Assembly: GCF_036898465.1 (NCBI RefSeq)
Contig: NZ_JARUMJ010000001.1
Span: 8,804,001-8,868,000, forward strand
From: Streptomyces sp. B21-105
Lineage (GTDB): Bacteria > Actinomycetota > Actinomycetes > Streptomycetales > Streptomycetaceae
Direction: 5' to 3'
DNA: 64,000 nt
Shown: positions 8,068-15,262 of the stretch, in pieces
Layout of the letters: each line of letters starts with the position of its first letter
Position numbering within the stretch: the stretch's first letter is position 1
Made by a program: the position numbers and the translations under genes
The notes under the pieces: generated by a model
The model's input: only the letters and a program-made list of their open reading frames with translations
What the model was told of the DNA's origin: nothing
The model's database searches: none

Positions 8068-8486
8068 GCTGTGGCCTCCGGCTTCGCGGGGGCGATCTCG
8101 GCGATCAGGCCCTCGACCAGGGTCTTGATCTCGTCGCGGATCGGGCGCACGGCCTCGACGTCCTGGCCGGCCGGGTCCTCGAGCTTCCAGTCGAGGTAGC
8201 GCTTGCCGGGGAAGACGGGGCAGCTGTCGCCGCAGCCCATGGTGATGCAGACGTCCGACTCGCGGACCGCGTCGATGGTGAGGATCTTCGGCGTCTCCTT
8301 GGAGATGTCGATGCCGACCTCTGCCATGGCCTCGACGGCGGCCGGGTTGACCTGATCGCCGGGGTTGGAGCCGGCGGAGCGGACCTCGACGCGGTCTCCG
8401 GCCAGGTGGGTCAGCCACGCGGCGGCCATCTGGGAGCGGCCGGCGTTGTGGACGCAGACGAACAGGACGGACGGCTTGTCGGCCAT
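8064..8486 (-). CDS. arsC: Thioredoxin-coupled arsenate reductase
   Basis: A 140-aa member of the low-molecular-weight phosphatase-like ArsC family. The P-loop VCVHNAGRSQ near residue 11 holds the nucleophilic Cys, and CGDSCPVFPG near residue 89 supplies the two resolving cysteines. The enzyme reduces As(V) to As(III) using thioredoxin. It is divergent from arsR with about 95 bp between them. The downstream thioredoxin reductase gene is broken, so reductant must come from the housekeeping thioredoxin system. Length and motifs are complete, so the gene looks functional. Confidence 0.95.
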   Translation of the reverse strand: MADKPSVLFVCVHNAGRSQMAAAWLTHLAGDRVEVRSAGSNPGDQVNPAAVEAMAEVGIDISKETPKILTIDAVRESDVCITMGCGDSCPVFPGKRYLDWKLEDPAGQDVEAVRPIRDEIKTLVEGLIAEIAPAKPEATA

Positions 8487-8542
8487 GGTGATCGTTCTCT
8501 CTCGTCGCGTGGCGGAACCCAGCCGCCAATGACTTCAGCCCC

Positions 8543-8588
8543 CGCTGATGTCAGCGGTTGATGATGTGAGAATATCAGCGCATGCTGA
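8543..8588. promoter_or_regulatory. Divergent arsR/arsC operator region
   Basis: Two palindromes lie in the gap between the divergent genes: CGCTGA-TG-TCAGCG at 8543-8556, and TCAGC-GCAT-GCTGA at 8575-8588, which covers the arsR start codon at 8582. Both share the TCAGC/GCTGA half-site. ArsR repressors commonly bind such dyads and are released by As(III). No ribosome binding site precedes the arsR ATG. Confidence 0.55.
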
Positions 8589-8890
8589 CTTCAGTCGATC
8601 CTGATGTGATCCGGGTGCTGGGCGATCCGCTCCGCCTTCAGATCGTGACCCTGCTGGCGCGCGAGACGCTCTGCACGACGCACCTGGTCGAGGAGACCGG
8701 AGCCAAGCAGACCAACCTGTCCAACCACATGAAGGTGCTGCGCGAGGCGGGGATCGTGGAGACCGAGCCCTGCGGCCGCTTCACCTACTACAAGCTGAAG
8801 CCCGAGGTCCTGGCCGGGCTCTCCGAGCAGTTCGCCGCACTGGCCGAGTCCGCCCGTACCGCTTCCGAGAACAAGAGGGCCTGCCCGTGA
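8582..8890 (+). CDS. arsR: ArsR/SmtB family repressor
   Basis: A 102-aa winged-helix regulator. The N-terminal DPDVIRVLGDPLRLQIVTLL is the family's first helices, and the recognition helix is around KQTNLSNHMKVLREAGIV. The metalloid-binding cysteines are not in the classic ELCVCDL position: the equivalent helix reads ETLCTTHLVEE with a single Cys, and other cysteines are at CGRF and near the C-terminus, so sensing may use an atypical site. It overlaps acr3 by GTGA and is the first gene of the arsR-acr3 operon. No ribosome binding site is visible, so translation may be leaderless. Confidence 0.9.
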   Translation: MLTSVDPDVIRVLGDPLRLQIVTLLARETLCTTHLVEETGAKQTNLSNHMKVLREAGIVETEPCGRFTYYKLKPEVLAGLSEQFAALAESARTASENKRACP

Positions 8891-9999
8891 CCTCCACCGA
8901 GCCCGCTACCGCCTCCGCTCCGGCCGGCGGTGGGGACGACTCGATCGTCAAGAAGCTCTCCACCCTCGACCGCTACCTCGCGGTGTGGATCCTGCTCGCC
9001 ATGGCCGTCGGCCTCGGCCTGGGCCGTCTCATCCCCGGCATGAACGACGCACTGGCGAAGATCGAGATCGGCGGGATCTCCCTGCCGATCGCGCTCGGCC
9101 TGCTCGTGATGATGTACCCGGTCCTCGCGAAGGTCCGTTACGACCGGCTCGACCGCGTGACCAGCGACCGCAAGCTGCTCATCTCCTCGCTGGTCATCAA
9201 CTGGATCGTCGGCCCGGCCGTCATGTTCGCGCTGGCGTGGATCTTCCTGCCGGACCTGCCCGAGTACCGCACCGGGCTGATCATCGTCGGCTTGGCCCGC
9301 TGCATCGCCATGGTCATCATCTGGAACGACCTCGCCTGCGGCGACCGCGAGGCCGCCGCTGTCCTGGTCGCGCTGAACTCGGTGTTCCAGGTGCTCGCGT
9401 TCGGGCTGCTGGGATGGTTCTACCTCGACCTGCTGCCGCGCTGGATGAACCTGGGCGACGGCCAGGGCCTGGACGTGTCCGTCTGGCACATCGCCCTGAA
9501 CGTCGTCATCTTCCTCGGCATTCCGCTGCTGGCCGGCTTCCTGACCCGCCGCTTCGGCGAGCGGAAGATGGGCCGCGAGAAGTACGAGGCGAAGTTCCTG
9601 CCGAAGATCGGCCCCTGGGCTCTGTACGGGCTGCTGTTCACGATCGTCATCCTCTTCGCCCTGCAGGGAAAGACGATCACCTCGCAGCCGCTGGACGTCG
9701 TACGCATCGCACTGCCGCTCGTGGTGTACTTCGCGATCATGTTCTTCGGCACGTTCCTGCTCGGCAAGGGCCTGGGCCTGGCCTACGACCGCACCACGAC
9801 GCTGGCGTTCACGGCGGCGGGCAACAACTTCGAGCTGGCCATCGCGGTCGCCATCGCGACCTTCGGTGTCACCTCCGGTCAGGCGCTGTCCGGCGTCGTC
9901 GGACCGCTGATCGAAGTCCCGGTGCTGATCGGCCTGGTCTACGTCGCGCTCGCCTGGCGAAGGAGGTTCGCCCCCGACGCGGTGACCACGGCCCCGTGA
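8887..9999 (+). CDS. acr3: Acr3-type arsenite efflux permease
   Basis: A 370-aa integral membrane protein with about ten hydrophobic segments. The family signature with the essential Cys is present in ARCIAMVIIWNDLACGD near residue 140, and the later GNNFELAIAVAIATFG and PLIEVPVLIGLVYVAL match conserved helices 9 and 10. It exports As(OH)3 using the proton gradient. Its GTG overlaps the arsR stop, and its own stop overlaps the GTG of the truncated arsO, the classical gene order arsR-acr3-arsO. Confidence 0.93.
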   Translation: MTSTEPATASAPAGGGDDSIVKKLSTLDRYLAVWILLAMAVGLGLGRLIPGMNDALAKIEIGGISLPIALGLLVMMYPVLAKVRYDRLDRVTSDRKLLISSLVINWIVGPAVMFALAWIFLPDLPEYRTGLIIVGLARCIAMVIIWNDLACGDREAAAVLVALNSVFQVLAFGLLGWFYLDLLPRWMNLGDGQGLDVSVWHIALNVVIFLGIPLLAGFLTRRFGERKMGREKYEAKFLPKIGPWALYGLLFTIVILFALQGKTITSQPLDVVRIALPLVVYFAIMFFGTFLLGKGLGLAYDRTTTLAFTAAGNNFELAIAVAIATFGVTSGQALSGVVGPLIEVPVLIGLVYVALAWRRRFAPDAVTTAP

Positions 10000-10402
10000 C
10001 ACGGCACACGGATGTAGTGGTGGTCGGCGGCGGCCAAGCCGGGCTCGCCGCCGGCTACCACCTGCGCCGGCAGGGTCTCGACTTCGTGATCCTGGACGCA
10101 GATACGGCGCCGGGCGGCTCCTGGCAGCACATGTGGGACTCCCTGCACCTGTTCTCTCCGGCGGACCACTCCTCGTTGCCGGGCCGGCTCATGCCCACCC
10201 AGGCGGGCGAGACCTACCCGGACGCCGGACACGTGGTCGACTACCTCGCCGACTACGAGAAGCGCTACGACATGCCGGTCCAGCACGGCGCCCACGTGGG
10301 CGCCGTGCGTCGCGACGCAGACCGGCTCCTGGTCGAAGCCGACGCGGGCAGTTGGCGGGGGAAGGCGGTCATCAGTGCCACCAGCACCTGGTCCGGTCGT
10401 CA
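9996..10402 (+). pseudogene. arsO: ArsO-type flavin monooxygenase, truncated
   Basis: Starts at a GTG overlapping the acr3 stop and gives a normal flavoprotein N-terminus: TDVVVVGGGQAGLAAGYHL (FAD-binding GxGxxG), then GGSWQHMWDSLHLFSP. Homology stops at VISATSTWSG, only about 135 residues in, exactly where the convergent arsR2 gene ends. The frame then reads through the arsR2 complement to 10466 as unrelated sequence. Full-length ArsO proteins are around 350 aa, so two thirds is missing, including the NADPH domain. This is a deletion joint, tail to tail with arsR2. Confidence 0.75.
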
Positions 10403-10774
10403 GGCCGCAGCCGGCATGGCCAGCAGCTTGCCCATGGCCGCGAGCACCGAGGGCTCGACCCGGTAGTACACCCAGGTGCCGCGCCGCTCCGAGGTGAGCA
10501 GTCCGGCCTCCTTCAGCTTCTTCAGGTGGTGGGACACGGTGGGCTGGGAGACGCCGACGTCGGAGATGTCGCACACGCATGCCTCCCCGCCCTCGTGCGA
10601 GGCCACGGCGGAGAACAGCCGCAGCCGCACAGGGTCGCCGAGCGCCTTGAACATCCGCGCCGCGGTCTCCGCCTCCGCGGCGCTCATGGGGCGCTCGGCC
10701 AGCGGCGGGCAGCATGGCGCCACACCCTGACCATCGGCGGGCTCGATCAGCGGCAGCACCTTCGCATTCGACAT
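10400..10774 (-). CDS. Second ArsR family repressor (CVCD type)
   Basis: A 124-aa ArsR/SmtB regulator with the classic metal-binding motif EACVCDISDVGVSQPTVSHH near residue 70, unlike the first arsR. The start ATG at 10774 gives MSNAKVLPL; an upstream start at 10792 is possible but less likely. It is divergent from the flavoprotein gene at 10937, with operator-like dyads between. Its 3' end abuts the arsO truncation. It most likely controls the flavoprotein and the former MFS gene downstream in response to arsenicals. Confidence 0.9.
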   Translation of the reverse strand: MSNAKVLPLIEPADGQGVAPCCPPLAERPMSAAEAETAARMFKALGDPVRLRLFSAVASHEGGEACVCDISDVGVSQPTVSHHLKKLKEAGLLTSERRGTWVYYRVEPSVLAAMGKLLAMPAAA

Positions 10775-10865
10775 ACGTCTATGTTGACACACGTCGAACC
10801 AGTAACGGCGACGTCGATGTGCTCCATAACCGATCCCCCTGGATTCGATGAATGTCTATGTTGAC
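10768..10865. promoter_or_regulatory. Putative arsR2/flavoprotein operators
   Basis: The 12-mer GTCTATGTTGAC occurs twice in the divergent gap, at 10777-10788 and 10854-10865. The first copy is half of the inverted repeat TCGACATA-CGTC-TATGTTGA (10768-10787), which covers the arsR2 start codon. The second stands ahead of the flavoprotein gene. The shared element suggests one repressor controls both directions. Confidence 0.55.
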
Positions 10866-10936
10866 GCTCATCAATACAGGTGCCATGCTGGGCCGCGCAA
10901 GCCATCGACAGATGTCGAACCACGCAAGGAGTCGCC

Positions 10937-12340
10937 GTGAACGCGCCCGCCACAACCGAGCTGCCCGTCGTCGTGATCGGAGCCGGACCCGCCGGCCTGG
11001 CCGCCGCCGCCCACCTGCTCGACCAGGGCATCGAGCCCTTGGTCGTGGAAGCCGGTCAGAAGGTTGGCGCAGCGGTGCGCGAGTGGGCGCACGTGCGCCT
11101 GTTCTCCACCTGGGGCGAGGTCGTCGACCCGGCCGCCGAGAAGCTCCTCGCTCCCACCGGATGGACCCGCCCCGACCCGGACACCTACCCCTCCGGCGGC
11201 GACTGGGCCGAGCAGTACCTACAGCCGCTCGCCGACGTCCTCGGCGACCGCGTCCGCCTCGGTGCGACGGTCACCGGCGTCTCGCGCACCGGCCGGGACC
11301 GCATCGTCGACGCCGACCGCGAGCAGCAGCCGTTCGTCGTGCACTTCACCCACGCCGACGGCCATGAGGAGCGCGTCTTCGCCCGCTCCGTCATCGACGC
11401 CTCCGGCACCTGGGCCACGCCCAGCCCGGCCGGCGGCAGCGGCCTTGCCGCCTTTGGCGAGCGTGCGGCGGCCGACCGGATCACCTACCGCGTCCCGGAC
11501 CTGAAGGACCCCGCCGTCCGCGCCCGGTACGCGGGCAAGCGCACTGCCGTGATCGGCTCCGGCGCCTCCGCCTTCACTGCCCTCGCCTACCTCGCCGACC
11601 TCGCCAAGTCCAAGGACGGCGCGGGCACGAAGGGCGTATGGATCCTGCGTCGGGGCATCTCCGGGTCCACCTTCGGCGGTGGCGAGGCCGACCAGCTCCC
11701 GGCGCGCGGCGCCCTGGGCCTGGCGGCGAAGGCCGCCGTCGACGAGGGCCACGCGGACGCCGTGACCGGCTTCCGCACCGAAGCGGTCGAGCGCGACACA
11801 GACGGCCGTCTGGTCCTGGTGGGCGAGGACGGGCGCCCCCTGGACGCGGTCGACGAGGTGATCGTGCTGACCGGCTTCCGCCCCGACCTGTCCTTCCTGG
11901 GCGAGCTGCGTCTGGGCCTCGACGAGCGCCTCCAAGCCCCGGTTGAGCTGGCTCCGCTGATCGACCCCAACCAGCACTCCTGCGGCACCGTCTACCCGCA
12001 CGGCCACCGCGAGCTCTCCCACCCCGAACCGGGGGTGTACCTGGTCGGGATGAAGTCCTACGGCCGCGCGCCGACGTTCCTGGCGATGACCGGCTACGAG
12101 CAGGTCCGCTCGGTGGCCGCCGCGATCGCCGGCGACCTCGACGCGGCGGACCGCGTGGAACTCACCCTGCCCGAGACCGGAGTCTGCGGCGGCGCCGGCC
12201 TGTTCGACGCCCCCGGCACCCAGGAGGCCGACGGCGGCGGCTGCTGCGCGCCCGCGCCGCAGCTCGTCCAGCTCGGCGCCCCCGTCGCGGCCGGGGCCGC
12301 TGCTGAGGAGGCGCCGGCGGGCGGCTGCTGCGGCTCGTGA
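10937..12340 (+). CDS. Arsenic-associated NAD(P)/FAD flavoprotein with Cys-rich tail
   Basis: A 467-aa two-dinucleotide-binding flavoprotein: VVVIGAGPAGLAAAAHLL at the N-terminus (FAD) and RTAVIGSGASAFTALAYL near residue 195 (NAD(P)). The C-terminus holds cysteine-rich pieces, CGGAG, GGGCCAP and a final GGCCGS, suited to binding As(III) or another soft metal. GTG 10937 is chosen because AAGGA lies 7 bases upstream. It is divergent from the CVCD-type arsR2 and overlaps the start of a former MFS gene as GTGA. Its family is related to ArsO flavin monooxygenases; the reaction is not known to me, and oxidation or reduction of organoarsenicals is possible. Confidence 0.8.
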   Translation: MNAPATTELPVVVIGAGPAGLAAAAHLLDQGIEPLVVEAGQKVGAAVREWAHVRLFSTWGEVVDPAAEKLLAPTGWTRPDPDTYPSGGDWAEQYLQPLADVLGDRVRLGATVTGVSRTGRDRIVDADREQQPFVVHFTHADGHEERVFARSVIDASGTWATPSPAGGSGLAAFGERAAADRITYRVPDLKDPAVRARYAGKRTAVIGSGASAFTALAYLADLAKSKDGAGTKGVWILRRGISGSTFGGGEADQLPARGALGLAAKAAVDEGHADAVTGFRTEAVERDTDGRLVLVGEDGRPLDAVDEVIVLTGFRPDLSFLGELRLGLDERLQAPVELAPLIDPNQHSCGTVYPHGHRELSHPEPGVYLVGMKSYGRAPTFLAMTGYEQVRSVAAAIAGDLDAADRVELTLPETGVCGGAGLFDAPGTQEADGGGCCAPAPQLVQLGAPVAAGAAAEEAPAGGCCGS

Positions 12341-12480
12341 CCGACCTCAGCACCCGAGACGGCGGGGTCGCGACCGGAGCAGGGGACCGGTCGCGGCCCC
12401 GTGCCGCCCTGCCCGCCCTCTGCGCCACGCAGATCGTGAGCTGGGGCATCGTCTACTCCGCTACTCCGCCTTCCCCGTCC
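12337..12480 (+). pseudogene. MFS transporter, N-terminal stub
   Basis: Begins at a GTG overlapping the flavoprotein stop (GTGA) and reads VTDLSTRDGG, then ALPALCATQIVSWGIVY, a typical first membrane segment of the MFS permeases that sit in actinobacterial arsenic clusters. An 8-bp tandem duplication (TACTCCGC twice, about 12457-12472) shifts the frame; removing one copy gives IVYSAFPVL, the expected continuation. All later membrane segments are gone, replaced by a phosphatase gene fragment. Confidence 0.6.
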
Positions 12481-12820
12481 TACGACCTGTTCGCCCTGAA
12501 CGGAAGCCGCTGGGCGTTCTTCCGCGGCGAAGTGTGCGGCAAGGGCCCCAAAGCCGCCGCGGTCACCTTGCTGACCCGCTACACCCTGCGGGCGGCGGCC
12601 CTGCACGATCCCGACCCGGTCACCGCGCTCACCACCTTGAACACGGTGCTGCACGAGCGCTGTACCGGCGGCGACCCGCGATACTGCACGGCGATCTTCG
12701 GCATCCTCACCCGTGACCCGTGACCCGTGACCCGTGACCCGGACACCGGTCACGTCACCGTCAGCCTCGCCTCCGGAGGGCATCCGCCCGCCCTCGTCAT
12801 CCGCGGCGACGGAGAGACGG
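12481..12820 (+). pseudogene. SpoIIE-type PP2C phosphatase fragment
   Basis: Encodes YDLFALNGSRWAFFRGEVCGKG, KAAAVTLLTRYTLRAAAL, then VTVSLASGGHPPALVIRGDG: the middle of the PP2C domain of a Streptomyces SpoIIE/RsbU phosphatase, without its sensor domains or C-terminus. Four copies of the heptamer GTGACCC (12713-12740) interrupt it. The expansion is 21 bases over the single expected copy, so frame is kept, but it creates an in-frame TGA. The start is fused to the MFS stub and the end to tnpB, so no product is expected. Confidence 0.65.
12713..12740 (+). repeat. Heptamer GTGACCC repeated four times
   Basis: Perfect copies at 12713-12719, 12720-12726, 12727-12733 and 12734-12740, within the phosphatase fragment. 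Looks like slippage expansion after the gene lost function; it adds an in-frame stop. Confidence 0.85.
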
Positions 12821-13216
12821 ACCCACTTCGCCGTCCTGTCCGACGGCACGAAAATCGACTCCCCGCGGTTTCTGCGCCGCGCGGAGAAGAAGCTGAAGAA
12901 GGCCCAGCGGGAACTGTCCCGCAAACAGAAAGGCTCGAAGAACCGCGCCAAGGCCCGGCTCAAGGTCGCTCGCGCCCACGCCAAGGTCACCGATGCCCGC
13001 CATGAGTTCCACCACCGGCTCTCCACACAGCTGATCTCCGAGAACCAAGGGATCGCCGTGGAGGACCTGTCGGTGACGGGACTGGCCCGCACCAAGCTGG
13101 CCAAGTCCGTCCACGACGCCGGCTGGGCCTCATTCATCGACATGCTCCGGTACAGGGCGCAGCGGTACGGACGGACCCTGATCAAGATCGGCCGGTTCGA
13201 GCCGACCAGCCAGACC
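12821..13216 (+). pseudogene. tnpB: TnpB (IS200/IS605) C-terminal fragment
   Basis: From THFAVLSDGTKIDSPRF through RRAEKKLKKAQRELSRKQKG, GIAVEDLSVTGLARTKLAKS and DAGWASFIDMLRYRAQRYGR to EPTSQTCS, this is the second half of an IS605-type TnpB. The catalytic Glu in AVEDL is present, but the first Asp is missing with the N-terminus, and the zinc-finger and last Asp are lost beyond TSQTCS. It is clearly diverged from the tnpB near 62352. It is the end of the scar and hints that an insertion sequence shaped the island edge. Confidence 0.75.
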
Positions 13217-13545
13217 TGCTCCGGGTATTCCGATGACCGGGAATCCCCGCATGGTGTGCCTCTCTTGTTGCGCCATGCCGTCGGTAGGGGTGATCCAGGC
13301 GGACCGGACGGGGGTTCGTGAAATGTTTCCTCGGTTACAAAAGGCTTTCGTACACTTGCACGAGCCCAGGGAAATCGCCGGGCGAAAATAGCGGGGGAGG
13401 CGGCGCGAGGGCCGGGAATCAGGTGTGAGAGACCCCGAAGAGGGGACTTGAAGTGCAGGCAGGGCCCAGCGGCGGTCCCATGGGGCTGGCCCGGCCCAGG
13501 CTTCTTCGGTTCAGACTGCGTGCCGGGGGAGCCGCCCCCGAACGG
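13217..13545. other. Gap after the ars island
   Basis: A 329-bp stretch between the tnpB fragment and the convergent GAF-ANTAR gene. No coding region, inverted-repeat terminator or known RNA was recognised. A short AT-richer part at about 13321-13390 might be a leftover promoter. Confidence 0.4.
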
Positions 13546-14235
13546 TCATGAGAGTCCGCCCTTCTCGCAGACCAGGCGCGCGACCTCGCGGAGCTTGACG
13601 TTGTTCTCCTGCGAGTAGCGGCGCAGCACGTCGAAGGCCTGCTCCTCGCTGAGGCGGTGGCTTCCCATGAGGATGCCCATGGCCTCGCCGATGGCGTGCC
13701 GGGTGGCGACGGCCTGCTCCATCTGCGCGTGGGTGCGGGCGCTGGAGAACGCGACCGCGGCGTGCGAGGCTAGCAGCCAGCCGGCCAGCTCACTGGCCTC
13801 GTCGAACGCGCCCGGCCTCCGCGAGTAGAGATTCAGCGCGCCGAGATCCTCCTCGTCGGTGAAGAGCAGGAAGCCCATCATGCTGCCCACGCCGAGCGCG
13901 TGGGCCTGCGGGGCGTAGGCGGGCCAGCGCTGCTGCTCGCCGGTGAGGTCGGCGATGCGGAAGACCCGCTCCCCGTCCGCGCTGCGGGCGGCGTCGAAGC
14001 AGGGTCCCTCGCCGAGCCGCGCCTGCAGGCGGTCGCTGTCGACGACCAGACGATCGGTGGGGGCGAGCGACTCCACCTGCGCTTCGTGCAGCACGAGGAT
14101 GCCTGCGGCGTCACAGCCCGTCACCAGTTCGGTGGCTGACGTGGTGATCCGCTCGAGTGTGGCGCCGACCGAATCCTGCGCGAGAAGATCCCGCGCCATC
14201 GACGCCAGCTGCTCCGCAAACCGGTCCCAGTCCAC
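13546..14235 (-). CDS. GAF and ANTAR domain protein
   Basis: A 229-aa regulator. An N-terminal GAF-type sensor domain (about 20-150, with GEGPCFDAARS and DLGALNLYSRRPGAF) is followed by a C-terminal ANTAR RNA-binding domain (about 165-225, ATRHAIGEAMGILMGSHRLS then AFDVLRRYSQENNVKLREVA). ANTAR proteins act as antiterminators by binding paired hairpins in nascent RNA. The start is GTG 14235, chosen over the upstream ATG 14301 because GAGGGAGGAC stands just before it. No partner kinase gene or target leader is visible nearby. Confidence 0.9.
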   Translation of the reverse strand: MDWDRFAEQLASMARDLLAQDSVGATLERITTSATELVTGCDAAGILVLHEAQVESLAPTDRLVVDSDRLQARLGEGPCFDAARSADGERVFRIADLTGEQQRWPAYAPQAHALGVGSMMGFLLFTDEEDLGALNLYSRRPGAFDEASELAGWLLASHAAVAFSSARTHAQMEQAVATRHAIGEAMGILMGSHRLSEEQAFDVLRRYSQENNVKLREVARLVCEKGGLS

Positions 14236-14709
14236 GCCGTCCTCCCTCGTCCGCCGCCCTGAAACCACCGCATACCCAGCTTTGCACGCGACGAGTACCA
14301 CGGTGAGCGTGACGGGCCCGGGGAGGACCGGGGCAGCGGCGCGCGGTCACCGCCGGCGGCGCGCGCCTGCCGCACCTCGCGGTCGACCGCCCAGGCATCG
14401 GCCGCTGCCCCGAGGTGAATGCCCCGAGGTGAATGCCTCGAGCGACGCGGGTCGTGTCGCGGAGTCGTCGAACTCCCCGTCCTCAGGTCCTGGCCCACTG
14501 GACTCTCTGCATAGCCAGTTGTGGATCCTCCGTCAACGACAGGAGGACAGCCGACGGTGCAAGGTGGTGACCGCCGCCGCCGGGAGGCACCCGACGACAG
14601 CTCAAGTAGTTGTCCTGCAAGGCGAGTTGTCGGACAACGCCTGCTTCGCCTCGAGCTTGTTCCGGCTGCTCGCGCACAGCGGCCCCGACCCGCTCTACCG
14701 AGGAGAAAC
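14236..14709. other. Intergenic region with repeats and a palindrome
   Basis: Lies between the divergent ANTAR gene and the small secreted protein gene. It contains a perfect 14-bp tandem duplication (GCCCCGAGGTGAAT, 14407-14434). It also has an operator-like element: GTTGTCC at 14609-14615 pairs with GGACAAC at 14632-14638, and the latter is itself part of the palindrome GTTGTC-G-GACAAC (14626-14638). The element lies about 70-100 bp before the start at 14710. No gene is recognised. Confidence 0.45.
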
Positions 14710-15034
14710 ATGAAGTACCGATTGGCCGGGGCACTTGCCCTGGGGTCAGCCGGCCTTCTGATCGGCGGAGGAACTCCATACGCGGCCGACGCGGGCGCCT
14801 ACACCGGCACCCGCGGCGGCTGGGCCGGCTGGACCGAGAACGGCGACACCCTGACGGTGTGCGACCTGAGCTCGGACGGGCACGGCGTCCGCGGCTACAT
14901 CTACCCCCGGTTCCAGCGGCGACCCGGGTAACGGCAGCGTCCTCATCAAGGGCAACGACCCGAGCAACGACGGCAACTGCGCCACGTTCGCGAAGGACCT
15001 CAGCGAGAGCAGCCGCATCTCCATAAAGGTCTGA
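14710..15034 (+). pseudogene. Small secreted protein, one-base frameshift
   Basis: The reading starts MKYRLAGALALGSAGLLIGG, a signal peptide, and continues GWAGWTENGDTLTVCDLSSD. At the C run in TACCCCCGG (around 14909) the frame ends early in FQRRPG. Dropping one C lets it continue PGSSGDPGNGSVLIKGND and DGNCATFAKDLSESSRISIKV to a stop at 15034, giving about 107 aa with two cysteines. Good codon use on both sides shows it was one gene. GAGGAG precedes the ATG. The shift could be a recent mutation, a sequencing error in the C run, or slippage. The family is not recognised. Confidence 0.6.
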
Positions 15035-15097
15035 GTACGCCGGGCGACGTCATCACCTACTGCCGTTGCACCGCGATCCGGTAGCCGAGCGCCGTCG

Positions 15098-15132
15098 GCC
15101 GGGTCCCGGCGCCCAGAGCTCCGGGACCCGGC
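15098..15132. terminator. Strong GC hairpin
   Basis: Arms GCCGGGTCCCGG (15098-15109) and CCGGGACCCGGC (15121-15132), a 12-bp perfect stem with an 11-base loop, between the small secreted protein gene and the next secreted protein gene. No T run follows, as is usual in Streptomyces. Confidence 0.65.
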
Positions 15133-15262
15133 CTCTCATGTCGCCCCCAGTGCGTCGCGTGCGGGGAAGTCCTGCGACGCTCTGCCCTGTGCGACGACAC
15201 CGCGGTCACCGTGGACCGCGGTCGTAGCCGCCTCAACTTCCGTCGAGACAAGGATCCACAGA

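Noticed and set aside
8000..12340. Mobile genomic island with integrase or att sites around the ars genes
   Set aside because: No integrase, tRNA or direct-repeat att pair was found. Only a tnpB fragment and a hairpin flank it, so the claim is kept to a rearranged ars region.
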